DNA of 64,000 nt from positions 1 to 64,000 of the forward strand of contig NZ_BATP01000035.1 of assembly GCF_000739615.1 (NCBI RefSeq), read 5' to 3'. The translations under genes were made by a program, and so were the position numbers. The notes under the pieces were generated by a model. The model made no database searches. It was not told the DNA's origin and saw only the letters and a list, made by a program, of their open reading frames with translations. Shown one piece after another: positions 51,377 through 59,466 of the stretch. How positions within the stretch are numbered: the first letter of the stretch is position 1; each line of letters starts with the position of its first letter. The stretch comes from Haloferula sp. BvORR071. Lineage in GTDB: Bacteria; Verrucomicrobiota; Verrucomicrobiia; Verrucomicrobiales; Akkermansiaceae.

Positions 51377-52188
51377 GATTGTGGGATTTGGAACTCAGCG
51401 AACATCGGAAAGGTCAGCTCAACCACCTCACCGACCGCGCGCAGATTGATCAGCCCCGCTCGATGGGCCTCGAATCCGAGGGATTTGGCACCGTCGGGGT
51501 CCAGATCGAGCAGGCGGCACCAGGGACTGGAGAACACCGCGGCCCCGTGGTGCCCCGCGGCGCTGCCAAGAATCAGGGCCAGAGTGACAGCAACGATCGT
51601 CGGTTTGACGCGGCTGCGTACTTTTTTCGCGCGGCCGGCGAGATGCCCGGATTGGGTCCAGGAGGATGCGGCATTGCGGCCAATCTTGTCGGTGTTCAGA
51701 TCGGAGTATTGATTAGGAAAGGCATCAAGCGCTGCGAGCGACAGTGCCTTAGTCTCCACGCGATCCCCCTCGGGCACCTCCAAGACCGCAGGTGTAGTAG
51801 AACGGAGAAGATGATCTCGCGACCACGCGATCTGCATGGCGAGGAGCGGCAGGCTCGCCGCGTCCAAGGCATGAAGAGCACGTAGAAGCTTGAAGATCGG
51901 GACCTCTTCATCGAGCGCGTAGAGTTCCCGGAGGTGGCGCAACGACTTTTGCCGTGTGCTGTCGGTGGCCTTTCTCAGGGCGTTTCGCAGCAGGATCGCA
52001 TCGCGATACTCCCCGGCTGGCGAGCCTGCGGGAACCGCCGCCAGCACCGCCTCAAGTTCCGCCAGCATGATGGTGCGGCTGATGTGCGTGCCTCCGCCCG
52101 AGAATTTCAGCCCAAACTTCACCAAGCCGGCCAACGCAGCGGGTGAATCATGCGGGAATGTAGGATGGGAGGGATTCAAGGAATACAT
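51373..52188 (-). CDS. brxA: BREX protein BrxA (DUF1819)
   Basis: First gene of the BREX operon, 271 residues. Family features: SGGGTHISRTIMLAELEAVLA near the start, YALDEEVPIFKLLRALHALD and the signature GRNAASSWTQSGHLAGRAKKVR at about 190-211. BrxA homologues are small helical DNA-binding proteins. The usual N-terminus fits the ATG at 52188, although no strong ribosome-binding site is visible. The promoter must lie in the 52189-52960 spacer. Confidence 0.93.
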   Translation of the reverse strand: MYSLNPSHPTFPHDSPAALAGLVKFGLKFSGGGTHISRTIMLAELEAVLAAVPAGSPAGEYRDAILLRNALRKATDSTRQKSLRHLRELYALDEEVPIFKLLRALHALDAASLPLLAMQIAWSRDHLLRSTTPAVLEVPEGDRVETKALSLAALDAFPNQYSDLNTDKIGRNAASSWTQSGHLAGRAKKVRSRVKPTIVAVTLALILGSAAGHHGAAVFSSPWCRLLDLDPDGAKSLGFEAHRAGLINLRAVGEVVELTFPMFAEFQIPQS

Positions 52189-52960
52189 CGAGAAGCAGGG
52201 GCGGACAGCGGGGCCAAAGGCTTTGCGAAGGTGACGGATCTATCGACAGGGCAAAAAACTTATCTCCGCCATTCCAGTCGCTCGCCATCCGGCATGGAAG
52301 CCCGATCTTGCTGGGGGACACAGTCGGTCAGCCGGCCATGGGGGGCGGGGGCAACTCGTCGCCTCAGCGGGGCGGGCCCGGGATAGCTATCGGCATGCGG
52401 AACGAAATGCGGCGGCTTGGTCGCCGGGGAAGGGCGGCGGCTCCGGCCCGAAGTACCCGGACGACGAATGCTTTCCCCTAGGATGCGCCTCATGGGGCTC
52501 ACGGCGTCCCTACTGGAACTCACCAAGCGGGCGTCGGAAGGCAGGTCTGCGGGAAGATCGGGGCCAGCGAGCGGATCCTACCGTATTTCGATAGAGAGTG
52601 AACTCCCCACCTCCGCGCTCACCTTGGCAGCCTTCTTCGTGCGTTTTGCGCGACAAACTGCCGTTGGAAGGTCAAAATAACCCTAAATCATGGTTCTGGG
52701 GCTCGTAGCCGGCACACAGGCGCGCCCGCTCGCCCGCGCGCGCGCGAGGCGGAGCTGAAACACGGACCCCTCGGCGCTTCAGGTGTCCGCGTGTGTGTGC
52801 GCGCGAGGGGATCGGCGGCGGCATGGGGCGAGGGCGGCAAATGGCACCATCCACTTACCATCCAGAAACGGGTGCGTTTTTGAGCGCTTTTTTGCGCGAA
52901 TGCGATCCCTAGGAATGGGGGTCAACTTGCCGCAAGCCGATCACTTTAAAGGTGTTGTGA
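52189..52960. other. Spacer between BREX and attR with Z-DNA-prone tracts
   Basis: 772 bp with no firm gene (a plus-strand frame 52417-52680 has no family match). It presumably holds the brxA promoter. Alternating purine-pyrimidine tracts occur at 52735-52746 ((CG)6) and 52788-52805 (CGCGTGTGTGTGCGCGCG). The right 21-bp arm-type repeat is at 52844-52864. Confidence 0.5.
52844..52864 (+). repeat. Right candidate integrase arm-type site
   Basis: Identical to the 21-mer at 18304-18324, same orientation, 96 bp inside attR. It contains the same paired ACCATCC units. Together the two would bracket attP in the excised circle. Confidence 0.55.
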
Positions 52961-53009
52961 TGGAGGCGGAGGAGGGAATCGAACCCTCGAATAGCGGTTT
53001 TGCAAACCG
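52961..53009 (-). repeat. attR: 3' part of the intact tRNA-Cys
   Basis: The 49-bp sequence shared with attL, lying within tRNA-Cys. The element supplies this 3' end, keeping the tRNA whole after integration. Confidence 0.92.
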
Positions 53010-53035
53010 ATGCCTTACCACTTGGCTACTCCGCC
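52961..53035 (-). tRNA. tRNA-Cys (GCA)
   Basis: A 75-nt tRNA on the minus strand with all four arms: acceptor GGCGGAG pairing CTCCGCC, D arm GCC/GGC, anticodon loop TTGCAAA (anticodon GCA) and a T arm with GAGGG-TTCGATT-CCCTC. The discriminator base is T, typical for Cys, and CCA is encoded. The 27-43 pair is mismatched (T-C), otherwise standard. It is the integration site of the element. Confidence 0.95.
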
Positions 53036-53175
53036 GTTTGACGCTTGCTGGTCGCGCGGGGCCGATTCCCTACGTCCCGCGGAACGGGGTGTCAATGCCG
53101 GGATTTGGCTGACGGGCCTGATCCGGGCCTCAAAAGCCCCGGTTGGGGTTGAAATCACCCGGTCGCTTGCCCTGA

Positions 53176-54615
53176 ATGGCGGTCATGCCCGATCCGGTTC
53201 GAGAACTCTACTCCGAAAAGCGCTATCCGGCCCTGAGCCATCCGGTCACGGATATTGCGAAGCTCGCGGTGGCGGCCCGGGTCGGTGGCCTGCAACGCCT
53301 GCCGCAGCCCGGCGGCTGCCGGGTCTTGGAGTTTGGCTGCGCCTCCGGCCACAACCTTCTGCCCATGGCCTCGCGCTATCCGAACAGCGAGTTTTCCGGC
53401 CTCGATTATTCCGACACGGCGATCCGGAACGCCCGGAAGGCCTCTTGGGAGGCGAAATTGGAGAATGCGCTCTTCGAGGTGGCGGATTTGGAGCACTGGC
53501 GGCCCTCTCATCCCTGCGACTACCTGATTGTCCATGGCGTCTTCTCCTGGGTGCCAGATTCGGTGAAGGCGCGGGTGCTGGACCTCTGTGCGCAGGTGCT
53601 TTCGGAGTCTGGGATCGTTTGCCTGAGCTACAATACGCTGCCGGGCTGGTCGCTGAAGCAAGGGGTGGTGCCGCTGGTCCGCAGCTTGGCGGGGAACCCG
53701 GCTGCGGCTGGACTTGGCGGAAATATCGTGGCGGTCGCGGAATCCTTGGCCGCGATGGCCGGCTCAAGCACGGCGCATGCCGCGAATTTGCAGGCCGTTT
53801 GCCGTGAGATTGTGCGCAAGGGGCCGGAGGTGCTGCCCTTCGACGACTTCGCCCCGGTCTGCGATCCGATCTATTTTGCCCAGCTCGCGGGCTGGGCGGC
53901 GGAGCGCGGTCTCCGCTATTTGGGCGAGGCCGATCTGAGGGATAACCTTCCGGACGGCATCAATCCCGCGGCCTTGGAATCCCTTGCGCCCTTGGCGGCT
54001 GAGCCCCTGCTTTTGCAGCAGACCTTGGATCTGCTCTCCGGTCGCACCCATCGCAATAGCCTGTTTTGCCGGGAGGATGCCCCGGTGGAGGAGGGGACGA
54101 CGACCGCCGTGGTGATGCAGTTTGCGGCCGGTTTGGGCGATCAACCGCTCGGCCCGGGTGTCAATGAAAGCGGCTTGATCCGGATTTTCCGGGAGGTACT
54201 GGCCGAGGCGGCCGGGAGTTGCCTGCCGATCCAAGAACTGCTGGAGCGGACCGCGGCTTGTGCCCAAGGTAATTGGGAGCCGACCCGGCACTCTCAGGAA
54301 ATTGCGCACTGGATCTTCCACGCCTCTCGCCTCGGGGGGATCGAGTTGCGGACGGACGAAATACGGATCCTGCCCGAGGTTCCGGCGAAGCCCGAAGTCT
54401 CCCGCCTGAACCGCTATTTTGCCGCCAACAGCCTGCCGGTGGTGGATGCCCGGCACGTGACCTGCCGCTACCCGGACGGCCACGGCAGTCTGATGGCGCT
54501 CATGGATGGCAGCCGCGGCGTGGAGGAACTCGGTGCCGCCGCAGCCGGGGAATTTCCCAACTTGGATTTCGAGCGCTGGATGAAACATCTCACGGAGCGG
54601 GGGATTCTCTGTTAG
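53176..54615 (+). CDS. SAM-dependent methyltransferase with regulatory domain
   Basis: 479-residue protein. Residues about 40-180 form a class I methyltransferase: CRVLEFGCASGHNLLPMA is the glycine-rich SAM loop, SEFSGLDYSD the acidic strand, and YLIVHGVFSWVPD the post-motif. After this a helical region (about 210-300, GPEVLPFDDFAPVCDPIYF) matches the methyltransferase regulatory domain found in this family, then a C-terminal extension. The substrate is unknown. It is the first chromosomal gene right of attR, 21 bp before the regulator gene at 54682 region; ATG at 53176 or 53185. Confidence 0.85.
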   Translation: MAVMPDPVRELYSEKRYPALSHPVTDIAKLAVAARVGGLQRLPQPGGCRVLEFGCASGHNLLPMASRYPNSEFSGLDYSDTAIRNARKASWEAKLENALFEVADLEHWRPSHPCDYLIVHGVFSWVPDSVKARVLDLCAQVLSESGIVCLSYNTLPGWSLKQGVVPLVRSLAGNPAAAGLGGNIVAVAESLAAMAGSSTAHAANLQAVCREIVRKGPEVLPFDDFAPVCDPIYFAQLAGWAAERGLRYLGEADLRDNLPDGINPAALESLAPLAAEPLLLQQTLDLLSGRTHRNSLFCREDAPVEEGTTTAVVMQFAAGLGDQPLGPGVNESGLIRIFREVLAEAAGSCLPIQELLERTAACAQGNWEPTRHSQEIAHWIFHASRLGGIELRTDEIRILPEVPAKPEVSRLNRYFAANSLPVVDARHVTCRYPDGHGSLMALMDGSRGVEELGAAAAGEFPNLDFERWMKHLTERGILC

Positions 54616-54634
54616 CGGCTTGTGGCGGCTCCCT

Positions 54635-54652
54635 GTTCATTTGAGATTGAAC
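54635..54652. promoter_or_regulatory. 18-nt palindrome upstream of the regulator gene
   Basis: GTTCATTTGAGATTGAAC (half-sites GTTCA/TGAAC). The same sequence with only its central three bases changed occurs at 55759-55776 ahead of the sugar-nucleotide genes. It is a candidate operator for the HTH regulator or a pause/loading site for the NusG-like factor. Confidence 0.6.
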
Positions 54653-54681
54653 ACTTTGGCTTTGCGAGTTATCACGGCCAC

Positions 54682-55197
54682 GTGCCGCCATTGCGCGAAG
54701 AGGAGGAAGTCAGGAGTTTTCCGTCCCTCGGTCCGATCGAGACCCAGGTGATCCAATTCTTCGTCGACGGAGTGAAGGTCCTCGGTCTGCCGCGCTCAAT
54801 CGGGGAAATCTACGGGCTCCTGTTCATTTTCCCGGAGCCGCTCGCGCTGGACGATCTGGTCTCACTGCTCGGCATCAGCAAGGGCTCGGCGAGCCAAGGC
54901 CTGCGGGCGCTCAAGACCCTCGGCGCGGTGGGTGAGACCCAGGTAGAGAACTCGCGGCGGACCTACTACTCCGCCTCCACCGAGCTGAAACGGCTCGTCG
55001 GGGGCTTCATCCGCGAGCAGGTTCGGCCGCATCTCGAAAGCGGGAAATCCAAGGTTGGCAGCCTGCTTGAAGCGGCCGCCGCCGAGCCCGACCCTGCGCG
55101 CCGCGAATTTTACGAGACCCAGGTGCGGCAATTGGAACACTGGATTGGCCGTGGGCGCTTTGTGCTGCCGCTGCTGCAACGAGTCCTTGGCGAATGA
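54682..55197 (+). CDS. GbsR/MarR-like transcriptional regulator
   Basis: About 171 residues from the GTG at 54682; an upstream GTG at 54622 is in frame but runs through the palindrome. A winged helix is seen in SIGEIYGLLFIFPEPLALDDLVSLLGISKGSASQGLRALKTLGAV (in pieces), characteristic of GbsR-type regulators, with a TYYSAST wing strand. The C-terminal helix likely dimerises. Its stop overlaps the ATG of the NusG-like gene. This pair commonly precedes exopolysaccharide operons in Verrucomicrobia and relatives, by general recollection. Confidence 0.82.
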   Translation: MPPLREEEEVRSFPSLGPIETQVIQFFVDGVKVLGLPRSIGEIYGLLFIFPEPLALDDLVSLLGISKGSASQGLRALKTLGAVGETQVENSRRTYYSASTELKRLVGGFIREQVRPHLESGKSKVGSLLEAAAAEPDPARREFYETQVRQLEHWIGRGRFVLPLLQRVLGE

Positions 55198-55736
55198 AGA
55201 TGCCTTCCTCCAGCGAAATGGCCTGGTTCTGTCTGAAGACGCAGACCAAGCGCGAAGCCGTGGCCGCCGCTCACCTGCGCGAACTGGAGGAGGTAGAGGT
55301 ATTCTGCCCGATGCTGCGCTACCGCAAGGCGACCCGCCGGGGCAAAATCTGGTGGGTCGAGGCACTTTTCCCCGGCTACGTGCTCGCCCGCTTCAGCCTC
55401 GAGAAGGGCGAGCGGGCCGTGATGTACAGCCAAGGGGTGCGCGGGATCGTCCGCTTTGGGGACAAGGTTCCCTCGGTGCCGGATGATTTCGTCGAGGCGC
55501 TGCGCCAAGAGGTCGCCCGCCAAGGGGGGGAGGACGTCCTGACCGTCGGCCCCCGGATCGCAGAGGGCGAGGAGGTGGAACTGGCCCACGGACCGCTCGG
55601 CGGCGTGCGGGCAACGGTGGTGGAAGTGCTCTCGGCCCGCGAGCGGGTCAAGGTCCTGCTGGAATTCCTTGGCCGCGAGCAGGTCATCGAAGTCGACCTG
55701 TTTTCCCTGCTGCTACCCCGCAAACCATTTCCCTGA
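55194..55736 (+). CDS. NusG-family specialised antitermination factor (RfaH/LoaP-like)
   Basis: 180 residues. The NGN domain is seen in AWFCLKTQTKREAVAAAHLRE, then RGKIWWVEALFPGYVLARF; the C-terminal KOW domain in AEGEEVELAHGPLGGVRATVVEV. This length and context, a paralogue next to polysaccharide genes rather than secE/rplK, indicate an operon-specific NusG such as RfaH or LoaP. It would ride on RNA polymerase through the long sugar operon. Overlaps the upstream regulator by 4 bp. Confidence 0.88.
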   Translation: MKMPSSSEMAWFCLKTQTKREAVAAAHLRELEEVEVFCPMLRYRKATRRGKIWWVEALFPGYVLARFSLEKGERAVMYSQGVRGIVRFGDKVPSVPDDFVEALRQEVARQGGEDVLTVGPRIAEGEEVELAHGPLGGVRATVVEVLSARERVKVLLEFLGREQVIEVDLFSLLLPRKPFP

Positions 55737-55758
55737 CGTGATCGCGGAGCCCCCTCCA

Positions 55759-55776
55759 GTTCATTTCGGATTGAAC
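55759..55776. promoter_or_regulatory. 18-nt palindrome upstream of the sugar-nucleotide operon
   Basis: GTTCATTTCGGATTGAAC, identical to the site at 54635-54652 except for the central triplet. It lies 185 bp before the UXS-like gene, in the 224-bp gap after the NusG-like gene. Candidate operator or antitermination element. Confidence 0.6.
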
Positions 55777-55960
55777 AAACGGCCGATTTTTCGGTCCATC
55801 GCGCCGCCAAGGCGCTCCGATGAAGCCGCCTGAACCTACTCTCCTGCCAAGCCGCCCGATTGGTTTTGCCCGTTCCACGGGCAAATGACCAAGGGCGGCA
55901 GCTTGTCTGCACCACCCCATCGTCCCCCTCATACCCTCCCTCATCCCCCCAGAAAACGAC

Positions 55961-56926
55961 ATGAAGCTGATCCAGGATCTCAAAGGCAAAACCGCGGTTG
56001 TGACCGGCGGTGCCGGATTCGTACCCTCCCACTTGGTTGATCGTCTGCTGGCAGACGGCCTGCGGGTGGTCGCGCTCGATAATTTCGTCACCGGCCACGC
56101 CCGCAACATCGAACACCTTGGAGACAATCCGGCCTTCGATTTCATCGAGCACGACGTGTCGGAGCCCTTCGACGTGAAGGGACCGGTGGACTTCGTCTTC
56201 CACATGGCCTCTCCAGCCAGCCCCATCGACTACGTCCAGATCCCGGTCGAGACGCTCAAGGCCGGCTCCTACGCCTCCCACAATGCGCTCGATCTCGCGC
56301 TGAAGAAGAAGGCGACCTACCTGGTGGCCTCCACTTCCGAGGTCTACGGCGACCCTGAGATCCATCCACAGCGGGAGGAATACTGGGGCAATGTGAACTC
56401 GATCGGCGTGCGCTCCTGCTACGATGAGGCAAAGCGCTACGCGGAGGCCGCCACCATGGCCTACCACCGCGCCCACGGTCTCGATACGAAGATCGTCCGC
56501 ATCTTCAATACCTACGGCCCGCGCATGCGCCTCGACGATGGCCGGGTAGTGCCTGCCTTCATCGGCCAGGCCCTGCGCGGTGAGCCGATGACCATCTTCG
56601 GCGATGGCTCGCAGACGCGGTCCTTCTGCTACGTCTCGGACCTGGTGGATGGCATCTGGCGTCTTGCCCGCAGCAACTACAACCTGCCGGTCAATTGCGG
56701 TAACCCGAACGAGATGAGCATGCGTCAATTCGCCGAGGCGATTGCCAAGTTCTTCGGCACCGAGCTGCGGATCGATCCGAAGCCGCTGCCGCCGGACGAC
56801 CCGAAGGTTCGCAAGCCGGATATTTCGCGCGCGAAGGAAATCCTCGGCTGGGAGCCGGTGGTGTCGTTTGACACGGGGATCCGCGAGACGATCGAATACT
56901 TCCGTGATTTCGTGCCGGTTGCCTGA
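55961..56926 (+). CDS. UDP-glucuronate decarboxylase-type NAD epimerase
   Basis: 321 residues, short-chain dehydrogenase/epimerase (UXS/ArnA-C type), making UDP-xylose from UDP-glucuronate. NAD loop [16 protein letters not shown]; the usual third Gly is Pro here. Then [28 protein letters not shown]-like [16 protein letters not shown], the active-site Tyr-x-x-x-Lys in [10 protein letters not shown] and [22 protein letters not shown]. Order with the dehydrogenase that follows (29 bp) fits UDP-glucuronate consumption. Activity could also be UDP-glucose 4-epimerase, but the YDEAK and [11 protein letters not shown] segments favour UXS. Confidence 0.85.
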   Translation: MKLIQDLKGKTAVVTGGAGFVPSHLVDRLLADGLRVVALDNFVTGHARNIEHLGDNPAFDFIEHDVSEPFDVKGPVDFVFHMASPASPIDYVQIPVETLKAGSYASHNALDLALKKKATYLVASTSEVYGDPEIHPQREEYWGNVNSIGVRSCYDEAKRYAEAATMAYHRAHGLDTKIVRIFNTYGPRMRLDDGRVVPAFIGQALRGEPMTIFGDGSQTRSFCYVSDLVDGIWRLARSNYNLPVNCGNPNEMSMRQFAEAIAKFFGTELRIDPKPLPPDDPKVRKPDISRAKEILGWEPVVSFDTGIRETIEYFRDFVPVA

Positions 56927-56955
56927 ACGGGGCGAGCCCGGCATCTTTGTTTTTC

Positions 56956-58272
56956 ATGAGTCTCCAGCAGAAGTTCGCGGACCGCAGTGCCGCAGTAGGC
57001 GTCGTCGGTCTTGGCTACGTGGGTTTGCCGCTCTTGCTCGCCTATGCCAAGGCGGGCTTCCGGGCGGTTGGCATCGATATTGATCCCGGCAAGCCCGCGG
57101 CGCTGTTAGAGGGGCGCAGCTACATCAAGCACATCCCGGGCGAGCAGGTCGCGGAGGCCTTGGCCTCCGGCCGGCTGGAGGCGACGACCGACTTCAGTGT
57201 GGTCTCGACTCTGGATGCAGTGATCCTCTGCGTGCCGACTCCTCTGGACGAGCACTTCGAGCCGGATCTCAGCTACGTGATCCACACGGTGGAGGCCGTG
57301 GTCCCGCACTTGAAGGCGGGCCAAGTCCTCAGCTTGGAGAGCACCACCTACCCCGGCACTACCGATGAAGAGGTGGTGACCCGCGTGGAGAAGGCAGGCT
57401 TCAAGGTGGGAGAGCAGGTTTACGTGGTCTATTCGCCGGAGCGCGAGGATCCTGGCAATCCAAAGTTCTCCGCGACGAATATCCCGAAGGTCGTCGGCGG
57501 TGTGACCCAAGGCTGCCTGGATGCTGGCGTGGCCTTGTATGAGGCGGCATTCGAGCAGATAGTGCCGGTGAGTTCTTGCAAGGTGGCCGAGCTGACGAAG
57601 CTGCTGGAGAACATCTATCGCGCGGTGAACATCGGCTTGGTCAACGAGTTGAAGATCGCCGCCGATCGCATGGGCATCGACATCTGGGAAGTAATCCGTG
57701 CGGCCTCGACCAAGCCCTTCGGCTTCACGGCTTTTTATCCGGGGCCTGGACTGGGCGGTCACTGCATTCCCATCGATCCCTTCTATTTGACCTGGAAGGC
57801 GCGCGAGTACGGCGTGCACACCCGCTTCATCGAGCTGGCCGGTGAGATCAACCGTGGGATGCCGGACTACGTCGTCCATCGTACGATGGAAGCGCTGAAC
57901 TCCCGCGGCAAGCCGGTGAAAGGCTCGAAGGTCTTGCTGCTGGGCCTGGCGTACAAAGCGAATGTCGACGACATGCGCGAGTCGCCGACCTTCGCTCTGC
58001 TCGATGGCTTCAAGCGTTTGGGTGCAGAAGTAGCCTACTACGATCCACATGTCCCGGTGGTGGGGCCGACCCGCGAGCACATGAACTGGGCCGGCGTCCA
58101 GTCCGTGGAGTGGAGCGAATCCGTGATCCGCGCGCAGGACTGCATCGTCATCTCCACCCATCACGCCGCCTTCGACCTTGGTCAGCTTGCGGCTTGGTCG
58201 GACTTGATCATCGATACCCGCAATGCGATGGCTTCGACGCCGACTGCCGAGGGGCAGGTGGTGAAGGCCTGA
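56956..58272 (+). CDS. UDP-sugar 6-dehydrogenase (WbpA/UDP-GlcNAc dehydrogenase-like)
   Basis: 438 residues from the ATG at 56956 (MSLQQKF). Two-step NAD-dependent oxidation of UDP-glucose or UDP-GlcNAc to the uronic acid. [17 protein letters not shown] is the NAD loop; the catalytic Cys is in [16 protein letters not shown]. The [12 protein letters not shown] and [20 protein letters not shown] blocks are conserved. The WbpA-type spacing suggests UDP-GlcNAc, but the preceding UXS-like gene would fit UDP-glucose. The AT-rich imperfect repeat at 58276-58320 follows its stop. Confidence 0.9.
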   Translation: MSLQQKFADRSAAVGVVGLGYVGLPLLLAYAKAGFRAVGIDIDPGKPAALLEGRSYIKHIPGEQVAEALASGRLEATTDFSVVSTLDAVILCVPTPLDEHFEPDLSYVIHTVEAVVPHLKAGQVLSLESTTYPGTTDEEVVTRVEKAGFKVGEQVYVVYSPEREDPGNPKFSATNIPKVVGGVTQGCLDAGVALYEAAFEQIVPVSSCKVAELTKLLENIYRAVNIGLVNELKIAADRMGIDIWEVIRAASTKPFGFTAFYPGPGLGGHCIPIDPFYLTWKAREYGVHTRFIELAGEINRGMPDYVVHRTMEALNSRGKPVKGSKVLLLGLAYKANVDDMRESPTFALLDGFKRLGAEVAYYDPHVPVVGPTREHMNWAGVQSVEWSESVIRAQDCIVISTHHAAFDLGQLAAWSDLIIDTRNAMASTPTAEGQVVKA

Positions 58273-58275
58273 AGC

Positions 58276-58320
58276 AAAGAATCTGAAATCTGAAATTTGG
58301 AATCTCAGATTTGAGATTTC
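58276..58320. repeat. AT-rich inverted repeat between two sugar genes
   Basis: Repeats of AATCTGAAAT-type words and their complements (AATCTCAGATTTGAGATT) lie in the gap before the aminotransferase gene. Could fold as a stem-loop; function unknown. Confidence 0.4.
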
Positions 58321-58336
58321 CGCTCCGAACTTTCCC

Positions 58337-59464
58337 ATGCCTGTTCCGCTTCTCGACGTTAACGCCCAGAACCTGCCCCTCGAAGACGAACTCAAGTCGG
58401 TCTTCGAAAAGGTCCTTCGCTCCGGCCGCTTCATCCTCGGTGAGGAAGTGGAAGCTTTCGAGCGCGAGTGCGCCGCGGAGCTGGGCGTGAAGCATGCGAT
58501 CTCGATCTCTTCCGGCACGGATGCCCTGATCATTGCGCTGATGGCCTTCGGAATCGGCGCAGGGGATGAAGTGCTTTGCCCTTCCTTCACCTTCTTCGCC
58601 ACGGCGGGAAGTATCTCCCGCACGGGGGCCACGCCGGTCTTCTGCGACGTGAACCCGGTGGACTTCGGAATCGATCTCGCGGCGGCGAAGGCCAAGATCA
58701 CGCCGCGGACCAAGGCGATCATCCCGGTCCATCTCTATGGACAAGCCGTGGATCTCGATGGCGTGCAGGCCCTCGCCAAGGAGCACGGGCTGAAGGTGAT
58801 CGAGGATATCGCACAATCCTTCGGCGCGAGCTACAAGGGCGTGACCTGTGGCGCGATCGGTGAGGTCGGATGCTTCAGCTTCTTCCCGTCCAAGAACCTC
58901 GGTGGCTTCGGCGACGGTGGCTTGGTCACGACCAACGACGACTCGCTTGCCGAAACCTTGCTGCGCTTGCGCAACCACGGCATGCATCCGCGCTACTACC
59001 ACTCGCTGGTGGGGGGCAATTTCCGAATGGATGCCCTGCAGTGCGCGCTGTTGCGAGTGAAGCTCCGCCACATCAAGGAATACGCCGCGGGCCGCGCGCG
59101 GAATGCGGAGTACTATTCGCGCCGTATTTCGGAGCTCACCGGTTATTCCTTCATCCTGCCGGTGGCCGCGCCGGATCGCGGTCACGTCTGGAACCAGTTC
59201 ACCCTGCGCGTGCCGGGTGAGGGGCGCCGCGATGCCCTTCGCGCCCATCTCATGGAGAAGGGGGTCGGCTGCGAGATTTACTACCCCGTGCCGATGCATC
59301 GCCAGGAGTGCTTCGCGAATTTGCCGACGGCATCTTTGTCGGACTGCCCGATCTCCGATGAACTGTCTGCCGAGGTGATCAGCATTCCGGTCTATCCGGA
59401 AATGAGCATCGAGCAGCTTGATGAGGTGATCGCGGCGCTCGCTTCTTTCCCCCCATCGAACTGA
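58337..59464 (+). CDS. DegT/DnrJ/EryC1-family sugar aminotransferase
   Basis: 375-residue PLP-dependent aminotransferase that adds an amino group to a keto-sugar nucleotide. Motifs: [30 protein letters not shown] for PLP phosphate binding, [15 protein letters not shown] with the PLP-ring Asp, and the Schiff-base Lys in [25 protein letters not shown] and [14 protein letters not shown] complete the family. Downstream of a WbpA-like gene, it may act as a WbpE-type enzyme, but a 3-keto oxidase (WbpB) is not seen. Confidence 0.92.
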   Translation: MPVPLLDVNAQNLPLEDELKSVFEKVLRSGRFILGEEVEAFERECAAELGVKHAISISSGTDALIIALMAFGIGAGDEVLCPSFTFFATAGSISRTGATPVFCDVNPVDFGIDLAAAKAKITPRTKAIIPVHLYGQAVDLDGVQALAKEHGLKVIEDIAQSFGASYKGVTCGAIGEVGCFSFFPSKNLGGFGDGGLVTTNDDSLAETLLRLRNHGMHPRYYHSLVGGNFRMDALQCALLRVKLRHIKEYAAGRARNAEYYSRRISELTGYSFILPVAAPDRGHVWNQFTLRVPGEGRRDALRAHLMEKGVGCEIYYPVPMHRQECFANLPTASLSDCPISDELSAEVISIPVYPEMSIEQLDEVIAALASFPPSN

Positions 59465-59466
59465 AC

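Larger units (their letters stand above)
18223..53009. mobile_element. 34.7-kb integrative element in tRNA-Cys carrying replication, SOS/repair and BREX genes
   Basis: A perfect 49-bp direct repeat (18223-18271 and 52961-53009) marks the ends. The right copy is the 3' part of an intact tRNA-Cys gene and the left copy is the displaced 3' tRNA fragment. A tyrosine integrase lies 81 bp inside the left end. The cargo, in order, is integrase, excisionase-like protein, replication initiator and helicase, small accessory proteins, dnaE2 and SOS-type genes, Ku, then the BREX operon. No conjugation (relaxase, type IV secretion) or phage structural gene is visible, so it may be a satellite-like or mobilisable genomic island that depends on another element for transfer. 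Confidence 0.9.

Noticed and set aside
52417-52680. Short plus-strand frame upstream of brxA, considered as a BREX regulator
   Set aside because: No HTH or WYL pattern and no ribosome-binding site; too weak to call a BrxR-type regulator.
18223-53009. CRISPR array or prophage structural genes inside the element
   Set aside because: No regularly spaced repeats and no capsid, tail, terminase, relaxase or type IV secretion genes were seen.
54634-54653. TGTTCA-N8-TGAACA considered as a LexA box
   Set aside because: Spacing is wrong for TGTTC-N4-GAACA, and the neighbouring copy at 55759 shows it is a different, locus-specific motif.
55376-56944. 522-codon minus-strand frame opposite the UXS-type and NusG-like genes
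   Set aside because: Antisense shadow of two confident plus-strand genes.
57106-58722. 538-codon minus-strand frame opposite the UDP-sugar dehydrogenase
   Set aside because: Shadow frame; the plus-strand dehydrogenase carries all family motifs.
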